From: Tyzzerella sp. An114
GTDB lineage: Bacteria > Bacillota > Clostridia > Lachnospirales > Anaerotignaceae
NCBI RefSeq assembly: GCF_002161055.1
Contig: NZ_NFLT01000001.1
Span: 186,001 to 250,000 of the forward strand
Length of the DNA: 64,000 nt
Reading direction: 5' to 3'
The notes under the pieces are model-generated. The model was not told the DNA's origin and did not search any database. It worked only from the letters and a program-made list of their open reading frames with translations. Of this stretch, positions 19,624-29,404 are shown piece after piece (the first letter of the stretch is position 1; each line of letters opens with the position of its first letter). The position numbers and the translations under genes were made by a program.

Positions 19624-21072
19624 TTAAAATTCCTTGAGCCCTTCTTTTTTACGCTCAAGCATTTCATCTATTCTTGATATATAATCATCAACGCTTTTAA
19701 CATTGAAAATTCTCTCTATTCTGCCTGTATTTTTATCAACAGTCTTTGTTGTAGCTCCTGCACCACAAGCGAATATTGTCTGATTTTCTTCCATAATCTC
19801 AACATTATAAACGCCCTCTGTGCCCTCTTTACAGTATCCCACATTTTCAAAGCTACCAACCATATTTTTTTGACGGTACATATAATAAGGTTTAAGTCCC
19901 ATTTTTTCAGCATAATTATATGAAACAGAAAGCATTTTTTCCATTTCCTCAAGACTTGTAAGAGTATATAAATCAAACTGCTCTTTAAGTCTTGATGCAC
20001 GTTTAACGGCTAATGTATGGACAGTAACATTTTCAGGAGAAAGTTTCATAATTTCTTCCATTGTATGAGCAACATCTTCCGCTTTTTCTTCAGGAAGTCC
20101 CAATATAATATCCATATTTATATTATCATGTCCCGCTTTTCTAGCTTTATAAAAAACGTCTTTTATATCTTCAACAGAATGTCTTCTGCCTATTAAATCC
20201 AAAGTTTTTTGGTTCATTGTCTGTGGATTTATAGATATACGAGAAACATTATGTTTTTTCATAATTATAAGTTTTTCTTCTGTTATAGTATCCGGTCTAC
20301 CAGCCTCAACAGTATATTCAAGAGTATTTTTAACATCAAAATTTTCATCAACAGCAGTCAAAAGTCTGTCAAGCTGTTGTTCATTTAATGATGTAGGAGT
20401 TCCTCCACCTATATATATATTTTTAACATTATACTTTAAAGCATAATCTTTTACAAATTTTATTTCTTTTATTAAAGCATCAAGATATAAATCAACTTTA
20501 TCTTTATACTGGAATAAAGGATATGAAGTAAAAGAACAGTAAAGACATCTTGTAGGACAGAATGGAATTCCTATGTATATACTTACATCTTTTTTATTAT
20601 CTGATTTTAATATTTTTCTTTCCTCAAGGGCAACTTTAAGGCTAAGTTCTGCTTTTTCCCTCGATACAAAATATTTATCACATAAAAATTCCAAAGCTTC
20701 CTCACCGGTCATTCCCTCATCAATAAGGTCATTTATAGTTTTTGCTGGACGAATACCTGTAAGTATACCCCAAACAGGAGTATATCCTGTAATATCAGTT
20801 AAAAGCTTAAATATGGCAGTTTTTATTTTTCTCTTTTTCTCTTTTATATTAAGTATTTCACTTTCTTCATAACTTTCAGTATATCTTCCCAAAAATTCAC
20901 CACAGTCATAAAGCTCCGCTCCGCTTATACCATTTTCAAGTATACTTATAACTGTAAATGTTTCATTAGATATTTCATCAGTTTCATAATAATGTCTGTT
21001 AGGATAAAAAACCTGCACTATTGTCTGAACCTCATGGGGCAGGTCATGTCCTTTCAATATAAATTTTATCAT
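19624..21072 (-). CDS. hemZ: Radical SAM protein HemZ (coproporphyrinogen dehydrogenase-like)
   Basis: 482 residues from ATG 21072, with GAGG 9 nt upstream; an earlier in-frame TTG at 21087 lies before this SD. The radical SAM cluster motif is CPTRCLYCSF (CxxxCxxC), followed by the GGGTPT segment of SAM binding (IYIGGGTPTSL). HemZ proteins are annotated as oxygen-independent coproporphyrinogen oxidases, but the sequence lacks the extra cysteine of HemN and no other heme gene is near; the actual substrate is open. Residues 1-155 are a HemZ-specific N-terminal extension. It is co-transcribed with hisS. Confidence 0.88.
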   Translation of the reverse strand: MIKFILKGHDLPHEVQTIVQVFYPNRHYYETDEISNETFTVISILENGISGAELYDCGEFLGRYTESYEESEILNIKEKKRKIKTAIFKLLTDITGYTPVWGILTGIRPAKTINDLIDEGMTGEEALEFLCDKYFVSREKAELSLKVALEERKILKSDNKKDVSIYIGIPFCPTRCLYCSFTSYPLFQYKDKVDLYLDALIKEIKFVKDYALKYNVKNIYIGGGTPTSLNEQQLDRLLTAVDENFDVKNTLEYTVEAGRPDTITEEKLIIMKKHNVSRISINPQTMNQKTLDLIGRRHSVEDIKDVFYKARKAGHDNINMDIILGLPEEKAEDVAHTMEEIMKLSPENVTVHTLAVKRASRLKEQFDLYTLTSLEEMEKMLSVSYNYAEKMGLKPYYMYRQKNMVGSFENVGYCKEGTEGVYNVEIMEENQTIFACGAGATTKTVDKNTGRIERIFNVKSVDDYISRIDEMLERKKEGLKEF

Positions 21073-21108
21073 ATCAACAATCCTCAAAAAAGATTTTTAT
21101 TTATACAA

Positions 21109-21142
21109 CTAAAAAGGTTTGAGGGCAAAAGCACCCCAAACC
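21109..21142 (-). terminator. Terminator after dtd
   Basis: On the minus strand GGTTTGGGGTGC-TTTT-GCCCTCAAACC (21142-21116, one bulge) is followed by TTTTTAG. Confidence 0.75.
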
Positions 21143-21148
21143 ATTTTT

Positions 21149-21598
21149 TCAAAAATTTCTTTCGCTGTCAAGAAGAATTGTAACAGGGCCGTCATTTAAA
21201 AGTTCAACTTTCATTTCAGCCTGAAAAATACCTGTCTCAACCTTCAAAGGCAGTTCTTTTGCTTTCTGCACAAAGCGTGCAAATATACTTTCAGCCTCCG
21301 CAGGAGATGCAGCATTGGCATAACTTGGACGTCTGCCCTTTCTAGCATCACCATAGAGAGTAAAATTTGGAACAATGAGAATTTCTCCTTCTATATCTTT
21401 AACAGAAAGGTTCATTTTATCATTCTCATCTTCAAATATTCTTAAATTTACTATTTTTTCAAGCATATAGCCCATAACTTTTTCATCATCGGAGGGAATA
21501 AATCCCACAAGAACCATAATACCTCTTTTAATCTCTCCTGCAACATTACCGTCAACAGTAACTTTTGCATTAGAAACTCTTTGTATAACACCTCGCAT
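21149..21598 (-). CDS. dtd: D-aminoacyl-tRNA deacylase
   Basis: 149 residues from ATG 21598, with TGGAGGG just upstream; this start gives the canonical beginning MRGVIQRVSNAKVTVDG. Dtd hydrolyses D-amino acids (and glycine from tRNA-Ala) off mischarged tRNA. The two active-site motifs are present: NFTLYGDARKGRRPSY (usually SQFTLYGD) and NDGPVTILLDS, which contains the cross-subunit Gly-cisPro. It starts 16 nt after the relA stop, so a relA-dtd operon is likely, ended by the hairpin at 21116-21142. Confidence 0.97.
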   Translation of the reverse strand: MRGVIQRVSNAKVTVDGNVAGEIKRGIMVLVGFIPSDDEKVMGYMLEKIVNLRIFEDENDKMNLSVKDIEGEILIVPNFTLYGDARKGRRPSYANAASPAEAESIFARFVQKAKELPLKVETGIFQAEMKVELLNDGPVTILLDSERNF

Positions 21599-21614
21599 AA
21601 TACCCTCCAAAAAA

Positions 21615-23855
21615 TTATGTTGTAACACGTTCTATGTCTCTTACACCTGCAATATTTTTAAGTCGTCTACTTATCTTTTCAAGCTGTGCTTTGCTTGTTA
21701 TCTCTATTGTAACATTAAATATTGCAACAAGGTCTTTTGTTGTTCTACCATTAAAGGCTTTTACAGGTATACTTTCCTCAGAAATAACCCTTGATATATC
21801 AAATATGAGATTTACTCTTTCATCTGCAATAATTCTTATTTCTGCAAGATATGAAACATCACCGTTTTCTTCTTTGGCATTTTCAGCCCATTCAGTTTCT
21901 ATGAGTCTGTGTCTCTCGTCCTCTGTAAGGTTTATAATATTTATACAATCAGTTCTGTGTATTGTAACTCCTCTACCTTTAGTTACAAATCCTATAATTT
22001 CATCACCAGGAACAGGAGAACAGCATTTTGAAAACTTAACAGCAACATCGCCTATACCTTTAACAATAACACCACTTTTACTCTTTTCGTTTTTGCCATT
22101 TTTATTGGCGTGAGCCTCCATTTTTCTTAAAAGGTCCTCAGCAGTTTGAGCCTTATTTTCTTCTTTTTGGAGTTCCTCAATAAATCTATTTACAACTTGA
22201 CCTTCCTTTATACCGCCATGACCAACACCAGCACAAAGGGAGTCCCAATCTCTATATACAAATTTTCCTACAACAGTGTCAATCCATTCAGGACGTATAA
22301 GCTCAGCCATTGTATAGCCTTTTCTCTTAACATCCTTTTCAATTAACTCTTTACCTTTTATAATATTTTCTTCTTTAAACTCTTTTTTGAACCACTGATT
22401 AATTTTTGTTCTAGCCTGTGAGCTTTTTACAAGGTTAAGCCAATCACGACTTGGACCTTTTGAGTTGTTTGAAGTTATAATCTCTATACGGTCACCATTT
22501 TGAACCTTATAGTCAAAGTTTACAATTTTATTATTTACCCTAGCACCTACCATTTTGTTTCCAACAGCAGAATGTATCATATAGGCAAAGTCAATAGGTG
22601 TTGAACCCTTAGGAAGGCTTATAACATCTCCTCTAGGAGAGAATGCATAAACTTGGTCATCAAATATATTAAGGTCAGTTTTTATTGTGTCCATAAACTC
22701 TTTGTTATCGGACATATCTTTCTGCCATTCAAGGATTTGACGAAGCCATGTAAGTTTTGCTTCCTCTTTTGCTGAAGATTTCTCTCCGCCTTTACCTTCT
22801 TTATATTTCCAATGGGCAGCGATACCATATTCACTTGTACGGTGCATTTCCCATGTTCTTATCTGTATTTCAAAAGGTTCACCCTCAGGACCTATGAGAG
22901 TATTGTGTAAAGACTGATACATATTAGGCTTTGGCATAGCTATATAATCCTTAAACCTTCCCGGCATAGGCATATACATATCATGGACAATACCTAAAAC
23001 AGCGTAACAATCTTTTACATTATCAACAATGGCACGAATTGCAAAAAGGTCATAAATCTGGTCAATGGTTTTATTTTGATTTACCATTTTTTTATATATA
23101 CTAAAAAAATGTTTGCTTCTTCCATCAACTTTTCCTTTTATTCCAGCCTCGTCCATTTTGGCTTTAACATCTGTAACTATTCGCTTTACAAAAGCTTCTC
23201 TCTCAGTTTTCTTTCTCTCAATCTTCTCTGCCAAATCATAATATTCATGGGGATTAAGATATTTAAAACAAAGGTCTTCCATTTCTGTGCGTATTTTACT
23301 AATACCAAGTCTATGGGCAAGAGGAGCATATATATCCATAGTCTCCTGAGCCTTTTCTCTCTGTTTAGCCTCTGTCATATAGTTCAGAGTACGCATATTA
23401 TGAAGTCTATCGGCAAGTTTTATAAGTATAACTCTAATATCCTTTGCCATTGCAAGGAACATTTTTCTATAATTTTCAGCCTGAATTTCTTCTTTTGAAG
23501 CTGAATATGAAAGTTTACTGAGTTTTGTGACACCATCAACAAGGTTTGCTATTTCCTCACTAAAAAGATTTTTAATATCATCAAAAGTATATGGTGTATC
23601 TTCAATAGTATCATGGAGTATTCCCGCAACTATGGATTCCATATCAAGCTCAAGTTCAGCAAGAATATAAGCAACTTTAAGAGGGTGTATAATATAAGGC
23701 TCACCAGAACGTCTTTTCTGCTCTTTATGAGCATCAACAGCCAGTTTATAAGCCTTTTCCACCATAGTGAATTCCTTAGCAGGGTGATACGTTTTAATTT
23801 TTTCAATTAATTGTTTATAAAGTTCTTCTTCTATTGGTACTGATGGTACTGACAC
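21615..23855 (-). CDS. relA: Bifunctional (p)ppGpp synthetase/hydrolase RelA/SpoT
   Basis: 746 residues from GTG 23855, which has AAAAGGGG at proper distance; a GTG at 23864 would overlap that SD. It makes and degrades the stringent-response alarmone (p)ppGpp. Domains in order: HD hydrolase (ILHDTIEDT near residue 80), synthetase (RFKDYIAMPKPNMYQSLH and FEIQIRTWEMH), TGS (ISLPKGSTPIDFAYMIHSAVG), zinc-finger/helical region with KCCSPVPGDEIIGFVTKGRG, and a C-terminal ACT domain. Both catalytic domains look intact, as in Rel proteins of Gram-positives. It leads the relA-dtd operon. Confidence 0.97.
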   Translation of the reverse strand: MSVPSVPIEEELYKQLIEKIKTYHPAKEFTMVEKAYKLAVDAHKEQKRRSGEPYIIHPLKVAYILAELELDMESIVAGILHDTIEDTPYTFDDIKNLFSEEIANLVDGVTKLSKLSYSASKEEIQAENYRKMFLAMAKDIRVILIKLADRLHNMRTLNYMTEAKQREKAQETMDIYAPLAHRLGISKIRTEMEDLCFKYLNPHEYYDLAEKIERKKTEREAFVKRIVTDVKAKMDEAGIKGKVDGRSKHFFSIYKKMVNQNKTIDQIYDLFAIRAIVDNVKDCYAVLGIVHDMYMPMPGRFKDYIAMPKPNMYQSLHNTLIGPEGEPFEIQIRTWEMHRTSEYGIAAHWKYKEGKGGEKSSAKEEAKLTWLRQILEWQKDMSDNKEFMDTIKTDLNIFDDQVYAFSPRGDVISLPKGSTPIDFAYMIHSAVGNKMVGARVNNKIVNFDYKVQNGDRIEIITSNNSKGPSRDWLNLVKSSQARTKINQWFKKEFKEENIIKGKELIEKDVKRKGYTMAELIRPEWIDTVVGKFVYRDWDSLCAGVGHGGIKEGQVVNRFIEELQKEENKAQTAEDLLRKMEAHANKNGKNEKSKSGVIVKGIGDVAVKFSKCCSPVPGDEIIGFVTKGRGVTIHRTDCINIINLTEDERHRLIETEWAENAKEENGDVSYLAEIRIIADERVNLIFDISRVISEESIPVKAFNGRTTKDLVAIFNVTIEITSKAQLEKISRRLKNIAGVRDIERVTT

Positions 23856-23972
23856 AAAAATCACCCCTTTTCACTCAAAAATATAATTTAAAAATTTATA
23901 AATAATATTATAGTAATTAGATAAAAATTTTTCAAGTACACATACTGTCAAAAAGCCCTAAAATATGCAAAT

Positions 23973-25226
23973 TTATTTATTTTCAATATTAATGAGACCT
24001 ATATCATACTTTTCATTAAGTATTCTTTCAACTGATTGGTCAATTCTTTTCTGTGAAATCTCTCCATTTTTCACACTATTCACAATATAATCATACATTT
24101 TATAAGTATCATCAGGCATAAGAAACATGTCAACTCCTGCATCAAGGGCATATTTTGCTACTTCTTCTGGAGTATAATACTCCGAAATCGCTCCCATATC
24201 TAAAGCATCAGTTATTACAATACCTTCAAATCCTAAATAATCTCTCAATATGCCAGTTACAATACTTTTTGAAAGAGATGAAGGAAGTCCCGAGTCATCA
24301 ACATTAGGTACTTTTATATGACTTACCATTACAAAATCAACACCATTTTCTATGGCACTTTTAAAAGGCACAAGCTCACAGCTTTCAAGTCTTGCCATAT
24401 CATGGTTTACAAAAGTTTCTGTATTATGAGTATCTGTGTATGTATCTCCATGTCCTGGAAAATGTTTTACACAAGCTACAACATTATTTTTTTGAAGACC
24501 TTTAACAGCTGATACAACAAACTCAGAAACCGTTTCAGTGTCACTTCCAAAAGCTCTGTCACCAATTACAGTATTTTCAGGATTTGTATTTATATCGGCA
24601 ACAGGTGCAAAATCAACATTAAATCCAAGTTTTTTAATCTCATTTGCAATAATACTCATATTATTTTCAGCGTCGGAAGGTCTGCCATTTTCAGCCATAT
24701 ACTGAGCTGTTGGAATATTAGGTGTATTTATTTTTCCACTTTGGTGAAGTCTTGAAACTCTGCCACCTTCCTCATCTATACCCATAAAAAGAGGTATATC
24801 TGAAACGCTTTGGAGATTTTTAATATATTCTTTTGTTTGTTCTTCTGTGTCAATATTCTCACCAAAAAGTATTACCCCTCCCGGCTTAATATTTTCAATA
24901 TCTTTTGAAATTAAATCATTTACCGCTGTAATTCCATTATCATTGCTGTCTTTTCTCCAAGCAACCATAAACATCTGTCCAACTTTTTCTTCTAATGTCA
25001 TTTTTGACATAAATTCATCAATATAATCTTCTTTTATTTCCTCAGCAGTTTTTTCCACTTTTTCTTCTTTATCTTTACTATCATCATTTTCAGAACTCTG
25101 TGTATCTTCATTATTCTCAAGAACGTATTCTTCAAACTCTTTATTTTCTGTTGGTGTAAATCTGTCAATAAGTCCACAACCTGACAGTAGTGCAACTGTC
25201 ATTAAAACTGCAATTATTTTTTTCAT
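23973..25226 (-). CDS. NagZ-like glycoside hydrolase family 3 lipoprotein
   Basis: 417 residues. An N-terminal lipoprotein signal ends in LLSGC with Cys17 as the lipid attachment site; an acidic, low-complexity linker (residues 30-65) follows, then the GH3 catalytic domain. The NagZ hallmark KHFPGHGDTYTDTHNTE contains the acid/base His-Asp pair, and the nucleophile Asp lies in GIVITDALDMGAI. These enzymes remove terminal N-acetylglucosamine from muropeptides during peptidoglycan recycling; in Gram-positives they act outside the cell. It is monocistronic. Confidence 0.93.
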   Translation of the reverse strand: MKKIIAVLMTVALLSGCGLIDRFTPTENKEFEEYVLENNEDTQSSENDDSKDKEEKVEKTAEEIKEDYIDEFMSKMTLEEKVGQMFMVAWRKDSNDNGITAVNDLISKDIENIKPGGVILFGENIDTEEQTKEYIKNLQSVSDIPLFMGIDEEGGRVSRLHQSGKINTPNIPTAQYMAENGRPSDAENNMSIIANEIKKLGFNVDFAPVADINTNPENTVIGDRAFGSDTETVSEFVVSAVKGLQKNNVVACVKHFPGHGDTYTDTHNTETFVNHDMARLESCELVPFKSAIENGVDFVMVSHIKVPNVDDSGLPSSLSKSIVTGILRDYLGFEGIVITDALDMGAISEYYTPEEVAKYALDAGVDMFLMPDDTYKMYDYIVNSVKNGEISQKRIDQSVERILNEKYDIGLINIENK

Positions 25227-25368
25227 TATTTCAACTCCTAAAAAAACAGATTATAAAAGAATTATAGTATCTTTACATCAAAAAGGCAAATAGATATATT
25301 ATCATTTGATTTACTTTTGTTTTTACTATATAATATCTTGTAACAAAATTTACGGAGGTATTTTTTTA

Positions 25369-26097
25369 ATGAAACTTCAGAAACTTTTAAGCTATGTAAG
25401 ACGTGCAGTTGATGATTATAACATGATTGAAGAAGGAGACAAAATAGCCGTTGGTGTATCTGGTGGTAAAGATAGTATTTGTCTTCTCATAGCATTAAAA
25501 ACACTTCAGAGATTTTATCCAAAACATTTTGAACTTGAAGCAATAACAGTATCTTTAGGTCTTCCTGGAGCAGAATATGATGATATCCGTGAACTTTGCG
25601 AAAAAATCGGAGTAAACTACACTGTTGTAGAGACAGATATAGGTCAGATTATATTTTATGAGAGAAAAGAAAAAAATCCATGTTCTCTCTGTGCAAAAAT
25701 GCGTAAAGGTGCATTAAATGATGCTGCTGAAAAATTAGGTTGCAATAAAGTTGCTCTTGGTCATAACAAAGATGACGTAATAGAAACATTCTTTATGTCT
25801 CTTTTCTATGAAGGAAGAATAAACACATTTGCACCAGTAAGTTATCTCGACAGAAAAAAACTTTATTCAATACGCCCTCTTATGTATGTACCAGAATATG
25901 AAGCAAAAAGTTTTGTCACAAAAAGCGGTATAAATATAGTAAAAAATCCATGTCTTGCTGATGGAAACACAAAACGTCAAGAGACAAAAGAATTTATTGC
26001 ATCTATATCAAAAAATTATGATAATTTACCTGAAAAAGTATTCGGTGCGATACAGCGTTCATATCTCAAAGGCTGGGAAAAACCTAAAAAAGATTAA
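25369..26097 (+). CDS. TtcA-like tRNA 2-thiolation protein
   Basis: 242 residues from ATG 25369, with ACGGAGG 11 nt upstream. The PP-loop ATPase motif is VGVSGGKDS; the TtcA-type cysteines are CSLCAKMRKG and KNPC. TtcA proteins use a [4Fe-4S] cluster to thiolate cytidine-32 of tRNA; clostridial relatives in this group may thiolate a different position. GHNKDDVIETFFMSLFYEG is the conserved segment following the PP-loop domain. The tyrosine recombinase gene starts 23 nt downstream, so the two are probably co-transcribed. Confidence 0.88.
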   Translation: MKLQKLLSYVRRAVDDYNMIEEGDKIAVGVSGGKDSICLLIALKTLQRFYPKHFELEAITVSLGLPGAEYDDIRELCEKIGVNYTVVETDIGQIIFYERKEKNPCSLCAKMRKGALNDAAEKLGCNKVALGHNKDDVIETFFMSLFYEGRINTFAPVSYLDRKKLYSIRPLMYVPEYEAKSFVTKSGINIVKNPCLADGNTKRQETKEFIASISKNYDNLPEKVFGAIQRSYLKGWEKPKKD

Positions 26098-26120
26098 TTT
26101 AAAAAAGGAGTGATTTAAAA

Positions 26121-27185
26121 ATGGCAAGTTATTTTGAACAGCAGAAAAACAAACAGATGGTTCATCTTAGAAAACTTATAAAAGACTTGCCTCCTTTTAC
26201 AGAACAATTTTTCAGAGGAATGTCTGATACAACTGCAATAAAAACAAGACTTGCTTATGCCTATGATTTAAGAATATTTTTTAATTATATACTTGATTTC
26301 AAAGATGGCTTTGAAGAAAAGACAATGAAAGATATTAAAGTTGAGGATTTGGACAATATAGAATCTGAGGACATAGACCGTTTTTTAGAATACATCACTT
26401 ACTATACAAAGCCCAATCCTGAAAATGCTGATATAGAAATGGAATTTCAGAATGATGAAAACGGCAAAGCAAGAAAACTTGCAGCTATACGCTCAATGTG
26501 CAAATTTTTCTACAAAAGAAAAAAAATAAAGGCTAATCCGGCAGAGATAATTGATATACCAAAAATACATGACAAAGCAATAGTATATCTTGATATTGAT
26601 GAAATGGCAGACCTTCTTGATGAAATTGAAAATGGTGAAAATCTCACAGAAAGACAGAAAAAATTTCACGAAAAACTCAGAGTGCGAGACCTTGCCCTTG
26701 TATCTTTAATGCTTGGAACAGGAATACGTGTGTCTGAATGTGTTGGAATAGATATTGATGATATAGATTTCAAACAAAACGGTGTTAAAGTTACAAGAAA
26801 AGGAGGTAATCAGGTAATACTCTATTTCAGTGATGAAGTTAGAGAAGCCCTTTTACCTTATATAGAACAGCGTGAAAAAGCAAAAGTTAAAAAAGGTCAT
26901 GAAAAAGCTCTATTTTTATCAAACAGAGGTACGAGAATAACAGTAAGAGCTGTTGAAAATCTTGTTAAAAAATATTCTCAAATAGTAACAAAAGTAAAGA
27001 GAATAACACCCCATAAATTGAGAAGTACATATGGCACAAACCTTTACAGAGAAACAGGAGATATATATCTTGTAGCTGACGTTTTAGGTCATGCTGATGT
27101 AAACACAACAAGAAAACATTATGCAGCCATAGAAGATTCAAGAAGAAGAAGTGCCGCAACAAAAGTAAAACTTAGACGAGATTAA
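26121..27185 (+). CDS. Tyrosine recombinase, Xer-like
   Basis: 354 residues, AAAGGAG upstream. An N-terminal SAM-like core-binding domain (about 25-140) precedes the catalytic domain (about 160-350). Catalytic residues seen: Arg in GTGIRVSE, Lys in RKGGN, His-x-x-Arg in HKLRST, His in LGHAD and Tyr in RKHYAAI. It sits in a housekeeping operon (TtcA-like, recombinase, NUDIX) with no att-like repeats, excisionase or phage genes, so it looks like a resident Xer-type protein rather than an element integrase. Whether it is the dif resolvase cannot be told. Confidence 0.88.
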   Translation: MASYFEQQKNKQMVHLRKLIKDLPPFTEQFFRGMSDTTAIKTRLAYAYDLRIFFNYILDFKDGFEEKTMKDIKVEDLDNIESEDIDRFLEYITYYTKPNPENADIEMEFQNDENGKARKLAAIRSMCKFFYKRKKIKANPAEIIDIPKIHDKAIVYLDIDEMADLLDEIENGENLTERQKKFHEKLRVRDLALVSLMLGTGIRVSECVGIDIDDIDFKQNGVKVTRKGGNQVILYFSDEVREALLPYIEQREKAKVKKGHEKALFLSNRGTRITVRAVENLVKKYSQIVTKVKRITPHKLRSTYGTNLYRETGDIYLVADVLGHADVNTTRKHYAAIEDSRRRSAATKVKLRRD

Positions 27186-27217
27186 AAAAGTTTATATATT
27201 TATAGAGAAGTGATTTT

Positions 27218-27838
27218 ATGGATATAAATGAAATTAAAGAAATTTTTTCAGAGCATACAGTAGGTATAGAAGGAACATATATAAAAAGTGCTGTTATGGT
27301 TTTATTATTTAAAAGACCTGAAGGAATAGAAGTTCTTTTCAATCAGCGTTCTTTAAAATTAAAACATCAACCAGGGGATATATGCTTTCCCGGTGGAAGA
27401 CAGGAAGAAAATGAAACTTTAATTGAGACAGCATACAGAGAAGTATATGAAGAATTGGGAATAAACCGAGGAAACATAGAAATTATAGGACAGGCTGACA
27501 CTATTGTCACAACAGGCAGAGGCATAATAACTCCTTTTGTGGGAATAGTTAATGGAATTAATATTGAAGATATTAATTTTAGTCGTGATGAGGTTGAAAA
27601 AATATTCACAGTTCCTTTATCATTCTTTTTTGAAAATCAGCCTGATGTTTATACAATGGAGCTTTCCCCTTCTCTTCCTGAAGATTTTCCATTTCATCTT
27701 ATTGTAAACGGTGAAAATTATAAATTTTCAAAACTTCCAGTACATCATTTATTTTTCAAAGCTAATGGTCATGTTATATGGGGAATAACTGCTAAAATAA
27801 TTTCAAATGTTGTAGATATACTTAAAAAACGAGTATAA
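27218..27838 (+). CDS. NUDIX hydrolase, coenzyme A pyrophosphatase type
   Basis: 206 residues. The Nudix box is complete (GRQEENE, then REVYEELGI), and the CoA-pyrophosphatase signature precedes it (LLFNQRSLKLKHQPGDICFPGG region). Members cleave CoA and its derivatives to 4'-phosphopantetheine and 3',5'-ADP. Spacing of 32 nt behind the recombinase gene and the shared terminator suggest it is the last gene of that operon. Confidence 0.92.
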   Translation: MDINEIKEIFSEHTVGIEGTYIKSAVMVLLFKRPEGIEVLFNQRSLKLKHQPGDICFPGGRQEENETLIETAYREVYEELGINRGNIEIIGQADTIVTTGRGIITPFVGIVNGINIEDINFSRDEVEKIFTVPLSFFFENQPDVYTMELSPSLPEDFPFHLIVNGENYKFSKLPVHHLFFKANGHVIWGITAKIISNVVDILKKRV

Positions 27839-27873
27839 AAAAAGTACTGCCATTTCTTTGGCAGTACTTTTAT
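27838..27873. terminator. Bidirectional terminator between NUDIX gene and rbgA
   Basis: AAAGTACTGCC (27841-27851) pairs with GGCAGTACTTT (27860-27870), with A-rich left and T-rich right flanks. Confidence 0.9.
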
Positions 27874-28812
27874 TTATCTCTTTTTAAATTCCTGTTTTCT
27901 CTTATAGTCAGCTTCTTTTTTAGCTTTTTCTTCTTCCTCTTTTCTGTCATTCATATTCTTTATGTCCTCAGGAAGCTCAAGAGTTATTCTTCCAAGTTTT
28001 CCCCCTCTAAACTCGTCCATAAGTATTTTAGCAGTTCTTTCAAGGTCAACTTCTCCACCTCTTATTTTAAATCCTCTTTTTTCTCCTATTTTTGAGAGTA
28101 TTTCATGAGGTTCTTCTATGGAGTCAAACTCTATGTTATAACGTTTTCTTATACAATCTGCATCAACTGACATCATAAGATTTATAAACTCAACACCCAT
28201 TGTCTGAATATCAAGTATATCATCATTTATAGCACCTGTAAAAGCAAGTTTAAGACCAACTTCTTTATCCTCAAATTTTGGCCAAAGTATACCTGGAGTG
28301 TCTAAAAGTTCAAAGTCTTTTTTAATTCTTATCCACTGTTTTCCTCTTGTAACTCCTGGTTTATCTCCTGTTTTTGCTGTTGTTTTTCCTACGTATTTGT
28401 TTATAAATGTAGACTTTCCAACGTTAGGAATACCTGCAATCATACTTCTTATAGGTACAAATATTCTTCCTCTTGCTTTTTGTTTTTCAATTTTTTCTTT
28501 CATAAGCTCTTTAGCGGCGTTTGTTACTTCTGAAATTCCTGTACCCTTTAAAGCATTAACCTGTATAACTTTAAAACCTTTATCCTCAAAATATTTTGTC
28601 CATATAGCTGTTGATTTCTCATTAGCAAGGTCACATTTATTCATGACAACAATTCTATATTTGTTTTTTGCAAGGTCATCAATATCAGGATTTTTGCTGC
28701 TGTAAGGTATTCTTGCATCAAGAAGCTCTATTACAACATCAACAAGAGATATATTCTCCTGCATCATTCTCCTTGTTTTAGTCATATGACCGGGATACCA
28801 CTGTATATTCAC
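27874..28812 (-). CDS. rbgA: Ribosome biogenesis GTPase RbgA (YlqF)
   Basis: 312 residues; GTG start with AGGTGA upstream. This circularly permuted GTPase helps late 50S assembly. G4 (VMNKCDL) comes before G1 (GIPNVGKST) and G3 (DTPGILWP), the permuted order of the YlqF/YawG family, and the N-terminus WYPGHMTKTRRMM is diagnostic. Lysine-rich tail. It lies 23 nt after lepB; lepB-rbgA next to rplS is a common Gram-positive arrangement and fits a role at the large subunit. Confidence 0.97.
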   Translation of the reverse strand: MNIQWYPGHMTKTRRMMQENISLVDVVIELLDARIPYSSKNPDIDDLAKNKYRIVVMNKCDLANEKSTAIWTKYFEDKGFKVIQVNALKGTGISEVTNAAKELMKEKIEKQKARGRIFVPIRSMIAGIPNVGKSTFINKYVGKTTAKTGDKPGVTRGKQWIRIKKDFELLDTPGILWPKFEDKEVGLKLAFTGAINDDILDIQTMGVEFINLMMSVDADCIRKRYNIEFDSIEEPHEILSKIGEKRGFKIRGGEVDLERTAKILMDEFRGGKLGRITLELPEDIKNMNDRKEEEEKAKKEADYKRKQEFKKR

Positions 28813-28835
28813 TAAAAAATCACCTCTTTTTTACT

Positions 28836-29381
28836 TTAATCAAAAAATTCTATCTGGTCAAAAGGGTATATTCTCACAAATACTTTTCCCTTTATATTTT
28901 CCTGTTTAATAGCACCAATTCTCTCTGTACGACTGTCAGAGCTAGCATTTCTGTTATCACCCATAACAAAATAACAGTCATCAGGCACAATATAAGGATA
29001 ATCAATATCACCTATTTGCTGAATAGGCTCCATTATATAATCCTCCTCAAAGAGAACTCCATTTATATATAAATCATATTTAAGGTCAACACTGTTTTCA
29101 TCTTCAAGAAAATCAATCTCATCACCGGGAAGACCTATAACTCTTTTAATGAGAAGCTCATCACTTCCCTCATATCCACAAACTATAATATCATCTTGTT
29201 TAGGCTCCATAAATCTATAAATCTTGTTTATACCTACAAGGTCATAATGATTGAATGTAGGTTCCATAGACTCACCTTTTATTCTTATTGTACCGAAAGC
29301 TTGAAGTATTATTATTACAACAAGAGCAAAAATTATAAAAAGCCTATTTTCTCTCAATTCTTTTTTAAATTTATCAAACAA
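28836..29381 (-). CDS. lepB: Signal peptidase I
   Basis: 181 residues if read from TTG 29381, which places AGGTGA 5 nt upstream; a GTG at 29390 is inside that SD. One N-terminal membrane anchor (LFIIFALVVIIILQAF) is followed by the Ser-Lys catalytic dyad, Ser38 in GESMEPT and Lys79 in LIKRVIGLPGD, and the box E segment GDNRNASSDSR. It cleaves signal peptides of secreted proteins at the outer face of the membrane. It sits between rplS (terminator between them) and rbgA. Confidence 0.95.
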   Translation of the reverse strand: MFDKFKKELRENRLFIIFALVVIIILQAFGTIRIKGESMEPTFNHYDLVGINKIYRFMEPKQDDIIVCGYEGSDELLIKRVIGLPGDEIDFLEDENSVDLKYDLYINGVLFEEDYIMEPIQQIGDIDYPYIVPDDCYFVMGDNRNASSDSRTERIGAIKQENIKGKVFVRIYPFDQIEFFD

Positions 29382-29404
29382 AACTGTCACCTGCCTAAAA
29401 AACG

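Noticed and set aside
26121-27185. Tyrosine recombinase as the integrase of a mobile element
   Set aside because: It lies inside a short housekeeping operon, with no flanking repeats, tRNA target, excisionase, phage or conjugation genes and no change in base composition.
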